NCBI GenBank assembly: GCA_040217175.1
Contig: JAVJNT010000002.1
Span: 1,496,001-1,560,000, forward strand
Direction: 5' to 3'
DNA: 64,000 nt
Source of the DNA: Phycisphaerales bacterium
GTDB lineage: Bacteria > Planctomycetota > Phycisphaerae > Phycisphaerales > UBA1924
Shown here piece by piece: positions 1 through 11,185 of this stretch. The notes below the pieces were generated by a model. That model had not been told where the DNA came from, ran no database searches, and saw nothing but the letters and a program-made list of their open reading frames with translations. Made by a program: the position numbers and the translations under genes. Each line of letters opens with the position of its first letter. Within the stretch, counting starts at the first letter, position 1.

Positions 1-717
1 GGGGGCTTCGACGCGCACGATCTTCGGGCCGCTGAGCTTCACCGGCGTCTTCTCGTGCTGGTCGATCATCGGGCCGGCGGGCTTGACGACCGTCGGCCGC
101 GTCGGCACGTTCTGCGGCGCGGGCTTGGGCGGAGACTTGGGCGCCTCCGCGGCGGCCTGCTGGCCGTTGCCCGATGCGTCGTCGTCCGCGTCGCCGGTTG
201 CCGGTGCTTCGTCGGCGGCGGGGGCCTCCGTCGCGGCGGGCTTCGCCGGCTCGACGGGCGCTTCGGCCGCCTTGGCCGGAGCCTCGGGCTTGGGTGCCTC
301 GACCGGGGGCTCTTCCTTGACGCTCGCGTCGTTGCCGTCGTCTGCCGAGGGCGCGGCGGGCGTGGCCCGGCTGGCACGCTTGGGCGGCTCGGCGACGGCC
401 GTGCCCGTGGTGCTCTCGGTCTCGTCCGGCTTGCTGGCCTTGCTTGCCTTGCCGATCTTCTTGGCGGCGGCCTTGCGGGCGCGGGGCTTGGCGCGGACCT
501 TCTCCAGGTCGACGCGCTCGGACGTCTCTACCGCGGTCGCCGAGGGCGCAGCCTCACCCGCGAACCACTCGCGGATCGTTGCCTCGAGCCCGACCGACAC
601 GGTGGACATGTGGTTCTTGATGTTCGACTCGGGAATGCCTTCGTCGCGGCACTTCTGCACCACGGCCTTCGAGGCAACCCCGAGCTCCTTCGCGATCTCG
701 AACACACGCTTTGCCAA
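1..717 (-). CDS. infB: Translation initiation factor IF-2, N-terminal part (runs off the left edge)
   Basis: IF-2 is the GTPase that brings initiator tRNA to the ribosome. Only the first 239 codons are in the window, and they stay open to position 1. The protein begins (M)AKRVFEIAKELGV, the classic IF2_N fold, and the first 50 residues match that domain. After it comes a long low-complexity linker rich in Ala, Pro, Lys and Glu, as expected before the G domain. The last visible residues, VKLSGPKIVRVEAP, are typical of IF-2 just upstream of the conserved core. The start is a TTG at 717-715 with GGAG six bases upstream; there is no in-frame ATG that keeps IF2_N intact. It lies 70 bp downstream of nusA on the same strand, the usual nusA-infB order. 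The GTPase domain is outside the window. Confidence 0.93.
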   Translation of the reverse strand, partial: MAKRVFEIAKELGVASKAVVQKCRDEGIPESNIKNHMSTVSVGLEATIREWFAGEAAPSATAVETSERVDLEKVRAKPRARKAAAKKIGKASKASKPDETESTTGTAVAEPPKRASRATPAAPSADDGNDASVKEEPPVEAPKPEAPAKAAEAPVEPAKPAATEAPAADEAPATGDADDDASGNGQQAAAEAPKSPPKPAPQNVPTRPTVVKPAGPMIDQHEKTPVKLSGPKIVRVEAP

Positions 718-787
718 ACGTCACTCCATGCGCCCGAGCCCCGCCAAACACACCGGCAAGGCCCCGCGGACGCGCTGCACCACTGGA

Positions 788-2272
<1,485 letters not shown>

Positions 2273-2682
2273 CGTCCGCTTCCTCCGACGCCGCGAGGGG
2301 CGTCCTTGTCCGTGCTGTCAGCTTGTCGAGACCAATCCAACCAAACCATTCGGGCAGCGCTGTTCGCTCTGCCAACAACAACCCGGGCCACGAGCCGCTG
2401 AACGCGCCCATGACCCGGCCACAAGCCGCACGACGAGGGGCCATCCCGATCGTCGCTGGCGTGCAGATTGTGCCGAAACCTCACATCATCGGCAGCAACC
2501 CTTCCAGGCCCGGGCCATGCCATTACCCGTTCCGACACCAACAACGGGCGTGGGCGGGGGTCCGACATGAGTCCCGGCGTGGCTCATAGCAGCACGATGG
2601 TAGCGATCGGGGCCCGCGAGAGTCAACCAGAGCCGGCGGGCTTCGCACGATCCAAACTTGCGGCGTCCGGGGTCGAGGTGGC
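2273..2682. other. Intergenic region between fliM and nusA
   Basis: This stretch of about 410 bp separates the fliM stop from the nusA start. All reading frames through it have the skewed Arg/Pro composition of non-coding GC-rich DNA, and none resembles RimP. It should contain the nusA-infB promoter and a long leader, but I could not pick a convincing -35/-10 pair by eye and saw no clear terminator hairpin. Confidence 0.4.
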
Positions 2683-3696
2683 CTACACCCGGTCGGTCTG
2701 CGTCGTGGCTCGGACGACTCGGAGGGCCCGCTTGTTGCGGTGCTGGCCGATGTGGGCCAGGAAGGTCCGCTCGCCCTCGACGGCCAGCACCATGGGCCGG
2801 GTGGCGGGGGTCTCGGTCATGATCAGATCCCCGGCGGACATGGTCGCGAGGTCGCGCAGGCTGATGGTGGTGCGGGCCAGCACGCCGGCCACCGACACGC
2901 TGGCGCCCGCGAGCGTGCCGCTGACGGCCCGCTCCATGCTGGCGTACTTGGCCGACTGACTCGACGAGAACCAGTTCTGGGCGCTCACGGCCGTGATCAC
3001 CGGCTCGATGACGTTGTAGGGGATGCACAGGCTCATGGTGCCGGCCCGGTTGGACATCTTGATCTCGAAGCCCACGACCACCACGACCTCGTTGGGCGGC
3101 ACGATCTGGACGAGCTGCGGGTTGCTCTCGGTGGCCTTGATCTCGAAGGTCATCTCCTTCACGCCCGCCCAGGCCTCGCTCAGGGCGCCCAGGCCGCGGT
3201 TGGTCACGTTGCTGATGAGCCGGCTCTCGATGAGGGTCATGGGCCGCTGAGGGATGAAGAGGTCCTGGCTGGTGCCGCCCAGCAGGCGATCGATGATCGG
3301 GTAGATGATGAGCGGGCTCAGCTCCATGCAGATCTGGCCCTCGAGGATGCTGCTCTCGATGAGGTTGAAGCTCGTGGGGTTGGGCAGGGCGCTGATGAAC
3401 TCGCCGTACGTCATTTGTTCGCACGTGGCGAGCTTGACCTCGACGATGGTTCGTAGAAAGCCCGATAACGACGCACCGAAGTTCCGCGCGAACTGCTCGT
3501 GCAGCGTCTGCAGGGCCCGCATCTGGTCCTTGCTGACGCGCTCGGGGCGCTTGAAGTCGTACGTGCGGACCTCGATCTCGTCGAAGTCGCGGAGGTGCCG
3601 GCTGAAGATCTGGGCCCGTGGCGGCTCCTGCTCGACCGCGTCGGAGTTCACCGCGGCAAGCAGGGCATCGACCTCGTTCTGGTCCAGCACGTCCAT
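2683..3696 (-). CDS. fliM: Flagellar motor switch protein FliM
   Basis: FliM forms the C-ring switch of the flagellar motor together with FliG and FliN. The 337-residue product begins MDVLDQNEVDALLAAV, matching the N-terminal LSQxEIDALL motif that binds CheY-P. The middle CheC-like domain includes MTYGEFISALPNPTSFNLI and PLIIYPIIDRLLGG. The C-terminal domain (residues ~270-330) is SpoA-like. The ATG at 3696 is chosen because it places the CheY-binding motif at the N-terminus; extending upstream adds only Arg/Pro-rich sequence. No other flagellar genes are visible, so the gene is isolated or at the end of a cluster outside the window. Confidence 0.95.
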   Translation of the reverse strand: MDVLDQNEVDALLAAVNSDAVEQEPPRAQIFSRHLRDFDEIEVRTYDFKRPERVSKDQMRALQTLHEQFARNFGASLSGFLRTIVEVKLATCEQMTYGEFISALPNPTSFNLIESSILEGQICMELSPLIIYPIIDRLLGGTSQDLFIPQRPMTLIESRLISNVTNRGLGALSEAWAGVKEMTFEIKATESNPQLVQIVPPNEVVVVVGFEIKMSNRAGTMSLCIPYNVIEPVITAVSAQNWFSSSQSAKYASMERAVSGTLAGASVSVAGVLARTTISLRDLATMSAGDLIMTETPATRPMVLAVEGERTFLAHIGQHRNKRALRVVRATTQTDRV

Positions 3697-3927
3697 GGGG
3701 GCTCTCAAGCGAGGTCGAATGACAGAACTGGGGCGGCACCGGCCCCGTTGATCAAGCGGCGATCGGTCAGGGATCGGTCCCGCGGCGGGCGAGGCTTGAG
3801 GAACGAGCCGCAAGCGGCGGGCCAGAATCGCCGGTGGCATCCGGGAACACGCCCGCGCGGTGGCGGATTACACTGGGCACGCTCCAAAGACCCCGTCCCA
3901 CGGCCCGCACGGCCCCGGAGAGCTCGA

Positions 3928-5991
3928 ATGCGGCACGCGACCATCTTGGGCCTCATCGCCCTGCTTTTCGGACTCCTTTCGCCCGCGGCGGCCGCCCAGC
4001 CCGTTGGCTTCGGCGGCGATGTTGCCGTGTCGGCGACCGCGTGGTGGTCTCCCCGGCAGGCCGATGAAGGCCCGCTCGTGGCGTTCGTGGCCGTCACGCT
4101 CGACCACCCACCGGCCCTGCACAGCTGGCCCAGCGCCGACCAGGACGTGCTGCCCGAGGACGTCGCGTCCTTTGCCATCCGAACCGAAGCGACGCTCCAG
4201 CCCAGCCCGGGCGTGCTGGGCACGGGCGAGATCCAGTGGCCCAACCCCAAGCCCTACCCGGTGCCCGACCCGAGCGGCATGGGCGATCCGATCGAGGTGC
4301 CCGTCTACTCGGGCCGGGCGGTCGCGTTCATTCCGGTGCTGATCGATCGCGAGGCAGCCGGCCAGGCCCGCACGCTCGACCTCGCCGTGAGCTACCAGGC
4401 CTGCGACGACACGGTGTGCTACCCGCCCGAGAACGTGGACGTCTCTGCGAGCCTGGCGGCCTTCGGCTCGGGTGAAGTTCCGGCCGAAGCCGCAAGCCTC
4501 GAGCCACAGACCATCGATGCGGCCATCGGCCTTGCCGTCGCGGGCAGCAGCGCGCCCGGGGCCGAAGAGCCGGCCGCCGCCGATGAAGATCCCACAACCG
4601 AACCCGCGGCTCCCGCCCAGGCCGGCGCTGCCGACACGCGCAACAAGTTCCTCGGATTCATTCCCGTACCCAGCCCCGATTCGGCCGGCGGCATCGCCGT
4701 CGTCGTACTGCTGGGCCTGGTGGGCGGCTTCGTGCTGAACCTGACCCCGTGCGTGCTGCCGGTGATCCCCATCAAGGTGATGACGCTGTCGCAGCACGCG
4801 GGCTCGCCCGGCAAGACGCTGGTCCTGGGCATCTGGATGGCGCTTGGCGTCATCGGCTTCTGGATCGCGCTTGGCATCCCGGCCGCGCTGCTGGGCAAGG
4901 CCGTGGGCGCTATCTTCGGCATCTGGTGGTTCACGTTCGCCGTGGGCGTCATCATCGCCATCATGTCGATCGGCCTGATGGGCCTGTTCACGGTCCAGCT
5001 GCCACAATCCGTGTACAAGGTAAATCCCAAGGCCGATTCGCCCTGGGGCTCGTTCGTATTCGGCGTCATGACCGGCGTACTGGGCCTGCCGTGCTTCGGC
5101 CTGGTCGCGGGCGCGTTGCTGGCGAGCTCGACGGTCATCCCGCCGGTCGTCACGATGCTGATCTTCGGCGCTCTGGGCGTGGGCATGGCGTTGCCGTACC
5201 TGATCTTGTCGCTGAACCCCAAGTGGGTCGAGGTGCTTCCGCGCACGGGGCCGGCCAGCGAGCTCGTCAAGCAGGTCATGGGGCTGCTGCTGCTGGGCGC
5301 GGCGGCGTACTTCGTCGCGTCGGGCCTGCAGGCGCTCATCCTCGACATGCCGTGGATCGGACGCCAGCTGCACTGGTGGGCCGCGGCGGTGTTTGTCGCG
5401 ATCGGCTGCCTGTGGCTCGCCGTTCGCACCATGCAGATCACCAAGAGCGTGCCGAAGCGAGGCATCTTCGGCGTGCTTGGGCTCGCGCTCGCCGCTGGTG
5501 CGGTGCTGTTCGCATACGACGTGACCGACAGCGCGAAGGCCGACTACCTCGAGCGTGAGGCGCGCATCGCCGAGGCAGCGGGCGACGGCGACGGCGTCAT
5601 CCTGACGAGCACGTGGGTCGACTACTCGCCCCAGCTCATGGCCCGAGCGCGCGAAGAAGGTTACGTGATCGTCGTCAAGTTCACGGCCGACTGGTGCCTG
5701 ACCTGTCGCGCGCTCGAGAGCGGCGTGCTGGGCGTCGATCCGGTCCTGTCACGCCTGCGAGAAGACGACGTCGTCATGGTGAAGGCCGACCTGACCAGCA
5801 GCGGCTTGCCGGCCTGGGACTTGATGAACGAGCTGAACCAGAATGCCCCGCCGGTGCTGGCCGTCTACGGCCCGGGCATCCCCGATGACTCGCCCTGGGT
5901 CGCCAACAACTACACCAGTCGCACGGTCCTGGACGCCATCGCCCTCGGCAAGGGTGCGTCGAGCACGGGCGAGATCGCGCAAGCGAAGTGA
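3928..5991 (+). CDS. dsbD: Protein-disulfide reductase, DsbD family (thioredoxin-fused)
   Basis: DsbD moves electrons from cytoplasmic thioredoxin across the membrane to periplasmic thiol proteins. All three parts are visible in the 687-residue protein. A signal peptide (residues 1-23, ending PAAAAQ) is followed by an N-terminal periplasmic domain with the redox pair in CDDTVCYPP. A polytopic core (about residues 250-560) has the paired cysteines in LTPCVLPVIP and GLPCFGLVAG. A C-terminal thioredoxin domain has its active site in ADWCLTC (Cys590 and Cys593). The ATG at 3928 has GGAG seven bases upstream and directly precedes the signal peptide. The gene stands alone and faces the subtilase gene, with a hairpin between them. 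Confidence 0.93.
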   Translation: MRHATILGLIALLFGLLSPAAAAQPVGFGGDVAVSATAWWSPRQADEGPLVAFVAVTLDHPPALHSWPSADQDVLPEDVASFAIRTEATLQPSPGVLGTGEIQWPNPKPYPVPDPSGMGDPIEVPVYSGRAVAFIPVLIDREAAGQARTLDLAVSYQACDDTVCYPPENVDVSASLAAFGSGEVPAEAASLEPQTIDAAIGLAVAGSSAPGAEEPAAADEDPTTEPAAPAQAGAADTRNKFLGFIPVPSPDSAGGIAVVVLLGLVGGFVLNLTPCVLPVIPIKVMTLSQHAGSPGKTLVLGIWMALGVIGFWIALGIPAALLGKAVGAIFGIWWFTFAVGVIIAIMSIGLMGLFTVQLPQSVYKVNPKADSPWGSFVFGVMTGVLGLPCFGLVAGALLASSTVIPPVVTMLIFGALGVGMALPYLILSLNPKWVEVLPRTGPASELVKQVMGLLLLGAAAYFVASGLQALILDMPWIGRQLHWWAAAVFVAIGCLWLAVRTMQITKSVPKRGIFGVLGLALAAGAVLFAYDVTDSAKADYLEREARIAEAAGDGDGVILTSTWVDYSPQLMARAREEGYVIVVKFTADWCLTCRALESGVLGVDPVLSRLREDDVVMVKADLTSSGLPAWDLMNELNQNAPPVLAVYGPGIPDDSPWVANNYTSRTVLDAIALGKGASSTGEIAQAK

Positions 5992-6041
5992 TCCTCGCGG
6001 GCGCTCCGGCGTCTGCTTCGATGGAGGGCAGGACGTACGAA

Positions 6042-6071
6042 GCCCCGCACCGGCGTCAGCCGATGCGGGGC
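6042..6071. terminator. Bidirectional hairpin between dsbD and the subtilase gene
   Basis: An eight-base stem GCCCCGCA/TGCGGGGC encloses a second stem CGGC/GCCG with loop GTCA; a single C/A mismatch separates them. It lies 50 bp after the dsbD stop and 31 bp beyond the stop of the convergent subtilase gene, so it can serve both strands. There is no T-tract. Confidence 0.6.
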
Positions 6072-6102
6072 GGGTCCGTTCTTGGGCTTCGATGCCGCTT
6101 CG

Positions 6103-8268
6103 TCAGGAGCAGCCGACGACGAAGCGTGATTGGAACAGGATGAAGTCGAACATCGTGAGCACGCCGTCGCGATCGAAATCGGCGGCCAGGTCGCCATCAG
6201 TGAAGGCCGACTGAAAGCCCACGAAGTCGAAGATGGTCAGCCTACCGTCCTTGTCGAAGTCAACCCCGCAGATGGGGGCAACGCCACCACCCTGGATGAC
6301 CAGCGAGAAGTGGGCGTCCATGCCCGGCGTCGAGAGATCCGAGTCTTCGTTGATTTCTTGCGCGACCACTTCGACGGTCCACACGCCCGCGTCGGCTCGC
6401 TCGATGAACACGTTCTCGATGGTGTCGACCTGGTTGCGGTCGCCGCCCGGCATTGAGTACAGCCCGTCGTGCAGGCCGACGTTGCCGTGGTAGACCGTGC
6501 CGTCGGGCGCGGTTACGCGGAGGTCGAGATCGTTGATGCGATGGACAGTCGACGCCGGGTTGCCCGCCGGATCGAGGTAGGCCATGGTCACGCGGAGAGG
6601 TGCCCCCTGCGGCGGCATGCCCACCGCGAACTCGGCGCGGTCGCCCCGTCGCAGCAGCGTCCAGGATTGATCGACCACGAAGAGAGAATCGCGTGCGTCG
6701 TACAGGCTCGAGACGCTCGGAGGGCCCCAGCCCTGCTCGTCTCGCGCGATGTCGTCGCTGATGGGCCAGGGCCGGGCCGTGTTGACCATGAGCGCTCGGG
6801 CGGTCGTGGCGCTGGGCCTGCTCGTAAACACGTCGCCGGCGGCATCGACGGCGTTGCCGAAGATGCCCTCGCTCCAGAGCTGGTAGAGGATCCCGAAGTG
6901 GCCCGCGACGATGGGCGTCGATGCGCTGGTGCCGTTGAAGACGGTGTACTCTCGCGGGCCGGCGCTGCTGGTGGTCTCGATGCGGTCGTAGAAGTGTGAG
7001 AAGTCGGGCTTGATGCGCCCATCGGCGGCGGGTCCGGTGCTGGCTGCCCAGTGGTAGTCGTCCACGCGGGTCAGCGTGCTCTCGTGGTTGATGCCCCCGA
7101 CCGACACGATGTTCTTGGCCCACGCCTGCGGGCGCGAACGCCGGTCGCCCGAGTTCGACTGGCTCTGGGTGATGAGGATGTCGTTGTGGAACGCGATGTC
7201 GTCCATCTGGGCCGAGATCGTCGTGTAGTTCGTCGAGCGCGGGTCGCCCCAGCTGTTGGTCTGGAACACGGCGCGGTAGGGACCCTCGGGGTCGATCAGC
7301 TCGGCCGTGTGCTCGTAGCGCCCCGGCCCGGCTCCAAGGAAGCCAAGCTCCGGGTAGCTGGCGAAGATGCCCTGGCCTTCGGGCAGCATGCCGGCGTACC
7401 GCTCGTCGGCGTAGCCGTCGCCAAACACGATGCCGTAGACCGCAGTGCCGTGTGCGGTCACGGGCCCATTGGCGGTATGGATGATGGGGGGCCTGGCCTG
7501 GAAGTCCAGGTGGCTGGTGCGCAGGCCGCCGTCGAGTACCTCGCCACGAACGCCCTGGCCCGAGAAGCCCAGACCATGCAAGCGATCGCCGCCGCTGAAC
7601 AGGCGAACGATGTCCATGTCGGTCTCGGGCGCGCCCTTCGCATCGATGAACAGAACTTCGGGGCGGTGCGCGACGGCGGCGAGCTCATCGAGGGTCATCG
7701 TCGCCTCGATGCGGTAGCCCTGCGGCTCAAAACCATGCACGACGCCGCCGAGCTCGGCGATGGCGTCGGCCACGGCGTGCTGGTCGGCCGGACCGCGGCC
7801 AAGCATCTGGATGGAGTATCGCGCGGGCGTCGCGTAGCTGCCGCCGATCGTGATGGCCTGGAGCAAGGGCTCGTCGAGCTTGTACGCGGGGTGGAAAGGC
7901 CCGACCCAGCGGACGGCGCCCAGCGTGCGCACGCGGGCGGCGGTGGGCGCGTCCATGCGCACGATGTACGCGTTGTGAGGAAGGAAGCGGCCAATGCGGC
8001 CGCCGGCTTCGGTGATCGCGGCGCGCGACGCGTCGGTGGCGCGGTCGCGCAGCTGCACGATGTACGCGCCCGGTGTTTCGGCGCGGAGCTCGAGCGGGAC
8101 GGCGGGAATGACCTCCGCGGGATCGAAGGCGGCGTAGCGGAGCTGGAGGGTCTGGGGATCGTGCCGAGCGTCGATGGCGGGCTGGGCGAAAGCGGATAGA
8201 CAGGCCAGCGGGAGCGTGGCAGCTAGGCAGGCCGCCCGCCCCCGCAACGCAGATGTTTCTGACAGCAT
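6103..8268 (-). CDS. Secreted S8 (subtilisin-like) serine protease with GC-type dockerin tail
   Basis: This 721-residue exported protease begins with a signal peptide ending SAFAQP. A propeptide-like region covers about residues 25-190 (GAYIVQLRD, NAYIVRMD). The S8 catalytic core follows, with Asp in EVLDGGLRTSHLDF, His in VTAHGTAVYGIVFGDG and Ser in FNGTSASTPIVAGHFG. A beta-sandwich like the convertase P domain (VWTVEVVAQEI) comes next. The end is a two-loop dockerin-like module, CGVDFDKDGRLTIFDFVGF and ADFDRDGVLTMFDF, closing in GCS. The ATG at 8268 immediately precedes the signal peptide; no strong ribosome binding site is seen. It probably degrades extracellular protein, with the tail acting in sorting or anchoring, by analogy with other GC-type dockerin proteins. 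Confidence 0.88.
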   Translation of the reverse strand: MLSETSALRGRAACLAATLPLACLSAFAQPAIDARHDPQTLQLRYAAFDPAEVIPAVPLELRAETPGAYIVQLRDRATDASRAAITEAGGRIGRFLPHNAYIVRMDAPTAARVRTLGAVRWVGPFHPAYKLDEPLLQAITIGGSYATPARYSIQMLGRGPADQHAVADAIAELGGVVHGFEPQGYRIEATMTLDELAAVAHRPEVLFIDAKGAPETDMDIVRLFSGGDRLHGLGFSGQGVRGEVLDGGLRTSHLDFQARPPIIHTANGPVTAHGTAVYGIVFGDGYADERYAGMLPEGQGIFASYPELGFLGAGPGRYEHTAELIDPEGPYRAVFQTNSWGDPRSTNYTTISAQMDDIAFHNDILITQSQSNSGDRRSRPQAWAKNIVSVGGINHESTLTRVDDYHWAASTGPAADGRIKPDFSHFYDRIETTSSAGPREYTVFNGTSASTPIVAGHFGILYQLWSEGIFGNAVDAAGDVFTSRPSATTARALMVNTARPWPISDDIARDEQGWGPPSVSSLYDARDSLFVVDQSWTLLRRGDRAEFAVGMPPQGAPLRVTMAYLDPAGNPASTVHRINDLDLRVTAPDGTVYHGNVGLHDGLYSMPGGDRNQVDTIENVFIERADAGVWTVEVVAQEINEDSDLSTPGMDAHFSLVIQGGGVAPICGVDFDKDGRLTIFDFVGFQSAFTDGDLAADFDRDGVLTMFDFILFQSRFVVGCS

Positions 8269-8495
8269 CGGGGGAGTAGTCCTGGTGGGCCTGTGCGTCG
8301 GGCCTCCGAGCCATCGGCGCAGGTCAGGTTTTCGTTCGCATCGAAAGCGTCTCTGCGGACGCCGGTCGGCAATCGCACAGAGTAACGAGCCTTTGGCCCA
8401 AAACCGTTGAATTTTCCTGCATTCTTTTGGGTAAATAGGTATTCTGGGAGGATTACGCTGAGCGCATCTGCGTAAAGTCCGCCGGTTATCGATAC

Positions 8496-8512
8496 CACCC
8501 CGATTGGGGGTG
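8496..8512 (-). terminator. Hairpin after the arginine operon
   Basis: A six-base-pair stem CACCCC/GGGGTG with a five-base loop lies 14 bp beyond the argH stop codon on the minus strand. It is a plausible terminator for argCBFGH. It lacks a U-tract. Confidence 0.45.
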
Positions 8513-8525
8513 TCAGCACGTGCAT

Positions 8526-9947
8526 CTAGCCGGCCTCGGCATCCCCTGATTCGTGGCCGAGACGGGCCCGGGCGGCGGCGACGGACTCGCGTACGCGAGC
8601 GGGGGCCGTGCCGCCAAAGGCCGACCGCTTCTGCAGCGTGGCCTCGATCGTGAGCACGCCGAAGACGTCGTCGTCGATCCGAGGATGGATCGCTCGCAGC
8701 TGCTCGAGCGAGAGTTCTTCCAACGGGAGCCCAGCCTGAAGGCCTGCGCGGACGGCCTTGCCGGCGACCTCGTGGGCTTCGCGGAAGGGCACGCCCTTGG
8801 CGACGAGGTAGTCGGCCAGTTCGGTGGCGTTGGCGTAGCCGGCGGCGGCGCGGGCGCGGCAACGCTCGAGGTCGAACGAAGTCGTCTCAACGACCATCGC
8901 GCCGATGCGCAGGCACATGCTCAGCTCGGCGGCGGCGTCGAAGAGGGCGGCCTTGTCTTCCTGGTTGTCCTTGTTGTACGCCAGCGGCTGGGCCTTCAGG
9001 AGGATGAGCATCTGGTTGTGGGCGCTCGCGATGCGGCCGGCCTTGCCGCGGATGAGCTCCAGCGCGTCGGGGTTCTTCTTCTGGGGCATGAGCGACGAGC
9101 CGGTGGTGACCTTGTCGCTGAGCTTGACCAGCGCGAACTCGGCGCTGTTGTAGATGATCATGTCCTCGGCCAGGCGCGACAGGTGGATGGCGCAGCCGGC
9201 GAAGATGGCGAGGGTCTCGAGCGCGAAGTCGCGGTCGCTGGCGGCATCGAGGCTGTTCGTACTGGGCCGCGCAAAGCCGAGATTGCGCGCGAGGCGGTGG
9301 CGATCGATGTCGTAGGCCGTGCCGGCAAGGGCGCCGCAGCCGAGCGGGCACTCGTCGACGCGGTCGAGCGCATCGTGCAGGCGGGCGCTGTCGCGTGCGA
9401 GCATGGCCTCGTAGGCGAGCGCCCAGTGGCCGATGGTGACGGGCTGGGCGGGTTGCAGGTGGGTGTACGCGGGCATCGGGTCGGCGGCGTGCTTCTTGGC
9501 CAGGTCGATGAGGGCGCGGCGGAGGTCGGTCAGCTCACGCCGGCGGACCTCGATGCACTGGCGCGTCCACAGGCGGAAGTCGGTGGACACCAGGTCGTTT
9601 CGGCTGCGGCCGGTGTGCAGCTTCTTGCCAAGGTCGCCGAGACGCTGGACCAGCTCGTGCTCGACCCAGGTGTGCACGTCTTCGAGGCCCGACTCGACGG
9701 GCGCGCCCGGCAGCGAAGCGGCGTGCTCGGCGATCTCGCGCAATCCTGCGGTGATGCGCTCGCACTCGTCCTCGGTCAGCACGCCGACGTCGCGGATTTC
9801 CTGGGCCCAGGCGCTCGATGCGGCGATGTCCTGCTGCACCATGTGCCAGTCGATGGGCAGCGAGTCGTTGAACCGCTTGAACAACTCGGCCGGCGGCTCG
9901 TCGAATCGGCCGCCCCACATCGACGCGGGCTTTGCGGAATCACTCAC
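8526..9947 (-). CDS. argH: Argininosuccinate lyase
   Basis: ArgH cleaves argininosuccinate to arginine and fumarate, the last step of arginine synthesis. The 473-residue protein has the fumarase-superfamily signature GSSLMPQKKNPD and the conserved HTGRSRND and THLQPAQPVTIGHW segments. The start is GTG at 9947-9945, giving MSDSAKPASMWGGRF. It overlaps the argG stop as GTGA, so translation is probably coupled. It is the last gene of the operon. Confidence 0.97.
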   Translation of the reverse strand: MSDSAKPASMWGGRFDEPPAELFKRFNDSLPIDWHMVQQDIAASSAWAQEIRDVGVLTEDECERITAGLREIAEHAASLPGAPVESGLEDVHTWVEHELVQRLGDLGKKLHTGRSRNDLVSTDFRLWTRQCIEVRRRELTDLRRALIDLAKKHAADPMPAYTHLQPAQPVTIGHWALAYEAMLARDSARLHDALDRVDECPLGCGALAGTAYDIDRHRLARNLGFARPSTNSLDAASDRDFALETLAIFAGCAIHLSRLAEDMIIYNSAEFALVKLSDKVTTGSSLMPQKKNPDALELIRGKAGRIASAHNQMLILLKAQPLAYNKDNQEDKAALFDAAAELSMCLRIGAMVVETTSFDLERCRARAAAGYANATELADYLVAKGVPFREAHEVAGKAVRAGLQAGLPLEELSLEQLRAIHPRIDDDVFGVLTIEATLQKRSAFGGTAPARVRESVAAARARLGHESGDAEAG

Positions 9948-11185
9948 GGGATGATCCGGGCCGGGGCCTCGGGCTCCTTGACGTCGCGCTGCAGGCGCAG
10001 GGCCTCGACGCGTTGGGTGAGCGTCCACAGGCGGATGAACCCGCCCGCGTGCTTTTGGTCGTACAGCGGCGTGTCGCTGAACGAGGCAAGACCCGGGTCG
10101 TAGATGGCCGCGTCGCAGCGGCGCTGCTCGACGGTGGCGTGGCCCTTGAAGAGGCGGACCGAGACCTCGCCCGAGAGGCGCGAGGCCATCGACTCGGCCG
10201 CGGCGCTGATGGCCTGGCGCAGCGGCGTAAACCACTTGCCCGAGTAGACGAGCTCGCCGAAGGTCGTGGCCATGTGCTCGCGATAGCGGCGGACGTCGCG
10301 GTCGAAGGCGAGCTCTTCCAGGCCGCGGAGGGCGTTGACGAGGACAGTTCCGGCGGGGGTCTCGTAGAGCCCGCGGCTCTTGATGCCCACGCAGCGGTTC
10401 TCGATGATGTCGACGCGTCCCACGCCGTGGCGGCCCGCGATGTCGTTGAGTTGCTCGATGAGCTCGACCCCGCCGAGCGTGTTGCCGTTGAGCGCGACGG
10501 GCCGGCCGTCCTCGAAGGTCAGGCTCACGTGCTCGGGCTGGTCGGGCGCGTCCTCGATGTTCCGCGACATCATCCAGACGTCGGCGGGCGGAGCGTTCCA
10601 CGGGTCTTCGATGGGGCCGCCCTCGTGGGAGATGTGCCAGAGGTTGCGGTCTCGGCTGAAGATCTTGGTGGCGCTGGCGGTGCTCTTGATGTCGCGGGCG
10701 GCGAGGTACTCGAGCAGGTCTTCGCGTGAGTGCAGGTCCCAGATGCGCCAGGGCGCGATGATCTCCATGTGCGGCGCGAGCGCGGCGTAGCCGGCCTCGA
10801 AGCGGATCTGGTCGTTGCCCTTGCCCGTGCAGCCGTGGCAGACCGCGTCGGCGCCGACTTCGAGGGCGTACTCGACCTGGGCCTTGGCGATAACGGGGCG
10901 CGCCATGGCGGTGCCGAGCTGGTAGGTCGTCTCGTACTGACAGCCCGCGATGAGCGTGGGGAAGACGTAGTCGTCGACGAACTCCTGCTTGAGGTCGGCG
11001 ACCTTGCAGCTCTCGGCTCCGGTCTTGCGGGCCTTCTCGATGACGCCCTCGAGCTCGTCCTGGCCCTGCCCGACGTCGGCGACGATGCAGTGCACCTCGA
11101 AGCCGTAGGTCTCGACCAGCCAGGGCACGATGGCCGAGGTATCGAGGCCGCCGGAATAGGCAAGGACGACCTTGCGCTGGGTCAT
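9944..11185 (-). CDS. argG: Argininosuccinate synthase
   Basis: ArgG joins citrulline and aspartate using ATP. The 413-residue protein starts MTQRKVVLAYSGGLDTS, where SGGLDTS is the ATP-pyrophosphatase P-loop, and includes CHGCTGKGNDQIRFE, both characteristic of the family. The length is normal for the type I enzyme. The start overlaps the argF stop as ATGA and the stop overlaps argH as GTGA, so it is an internal gene of a tightly coupled operon. Confidence 0.98.
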   Translation of the reverse strand: MTQRKVVLAYSGGLDTSAIVPWLVETYGFEVHCIVADVGQGQDELEGVIEKARKTGAESCKVADLKQEFVDDYVFPTLIAGCQYETTYQLGTAMARPVIAKAQVEYALEVGADAVCHGCTGKGNDQIRFEAGYAALAPHMEIIAPWRIWDLHSREDLLEYLAARDIKSTASATKIFSRDRNLWHISHEGGPIEDPWNAPPADVWMMSRNIEDAPDQPEHVSLTFEDGRPVALNGNTLGGVELIEQLNDIAGRHGVGRVDIIENRCVGIKSRGLYETPAGTVLVNALRGLEELAFDRDVRRYREHMATTFGELVYSGKWFTPLRQAISAAAESMASRLSGEVSVRLFKGHATVEQRRCDAAIYDPGLASFSDTPLYDQKHAGGFIRLWTLTQRVEALRLQRDVKEPEAPARIIP

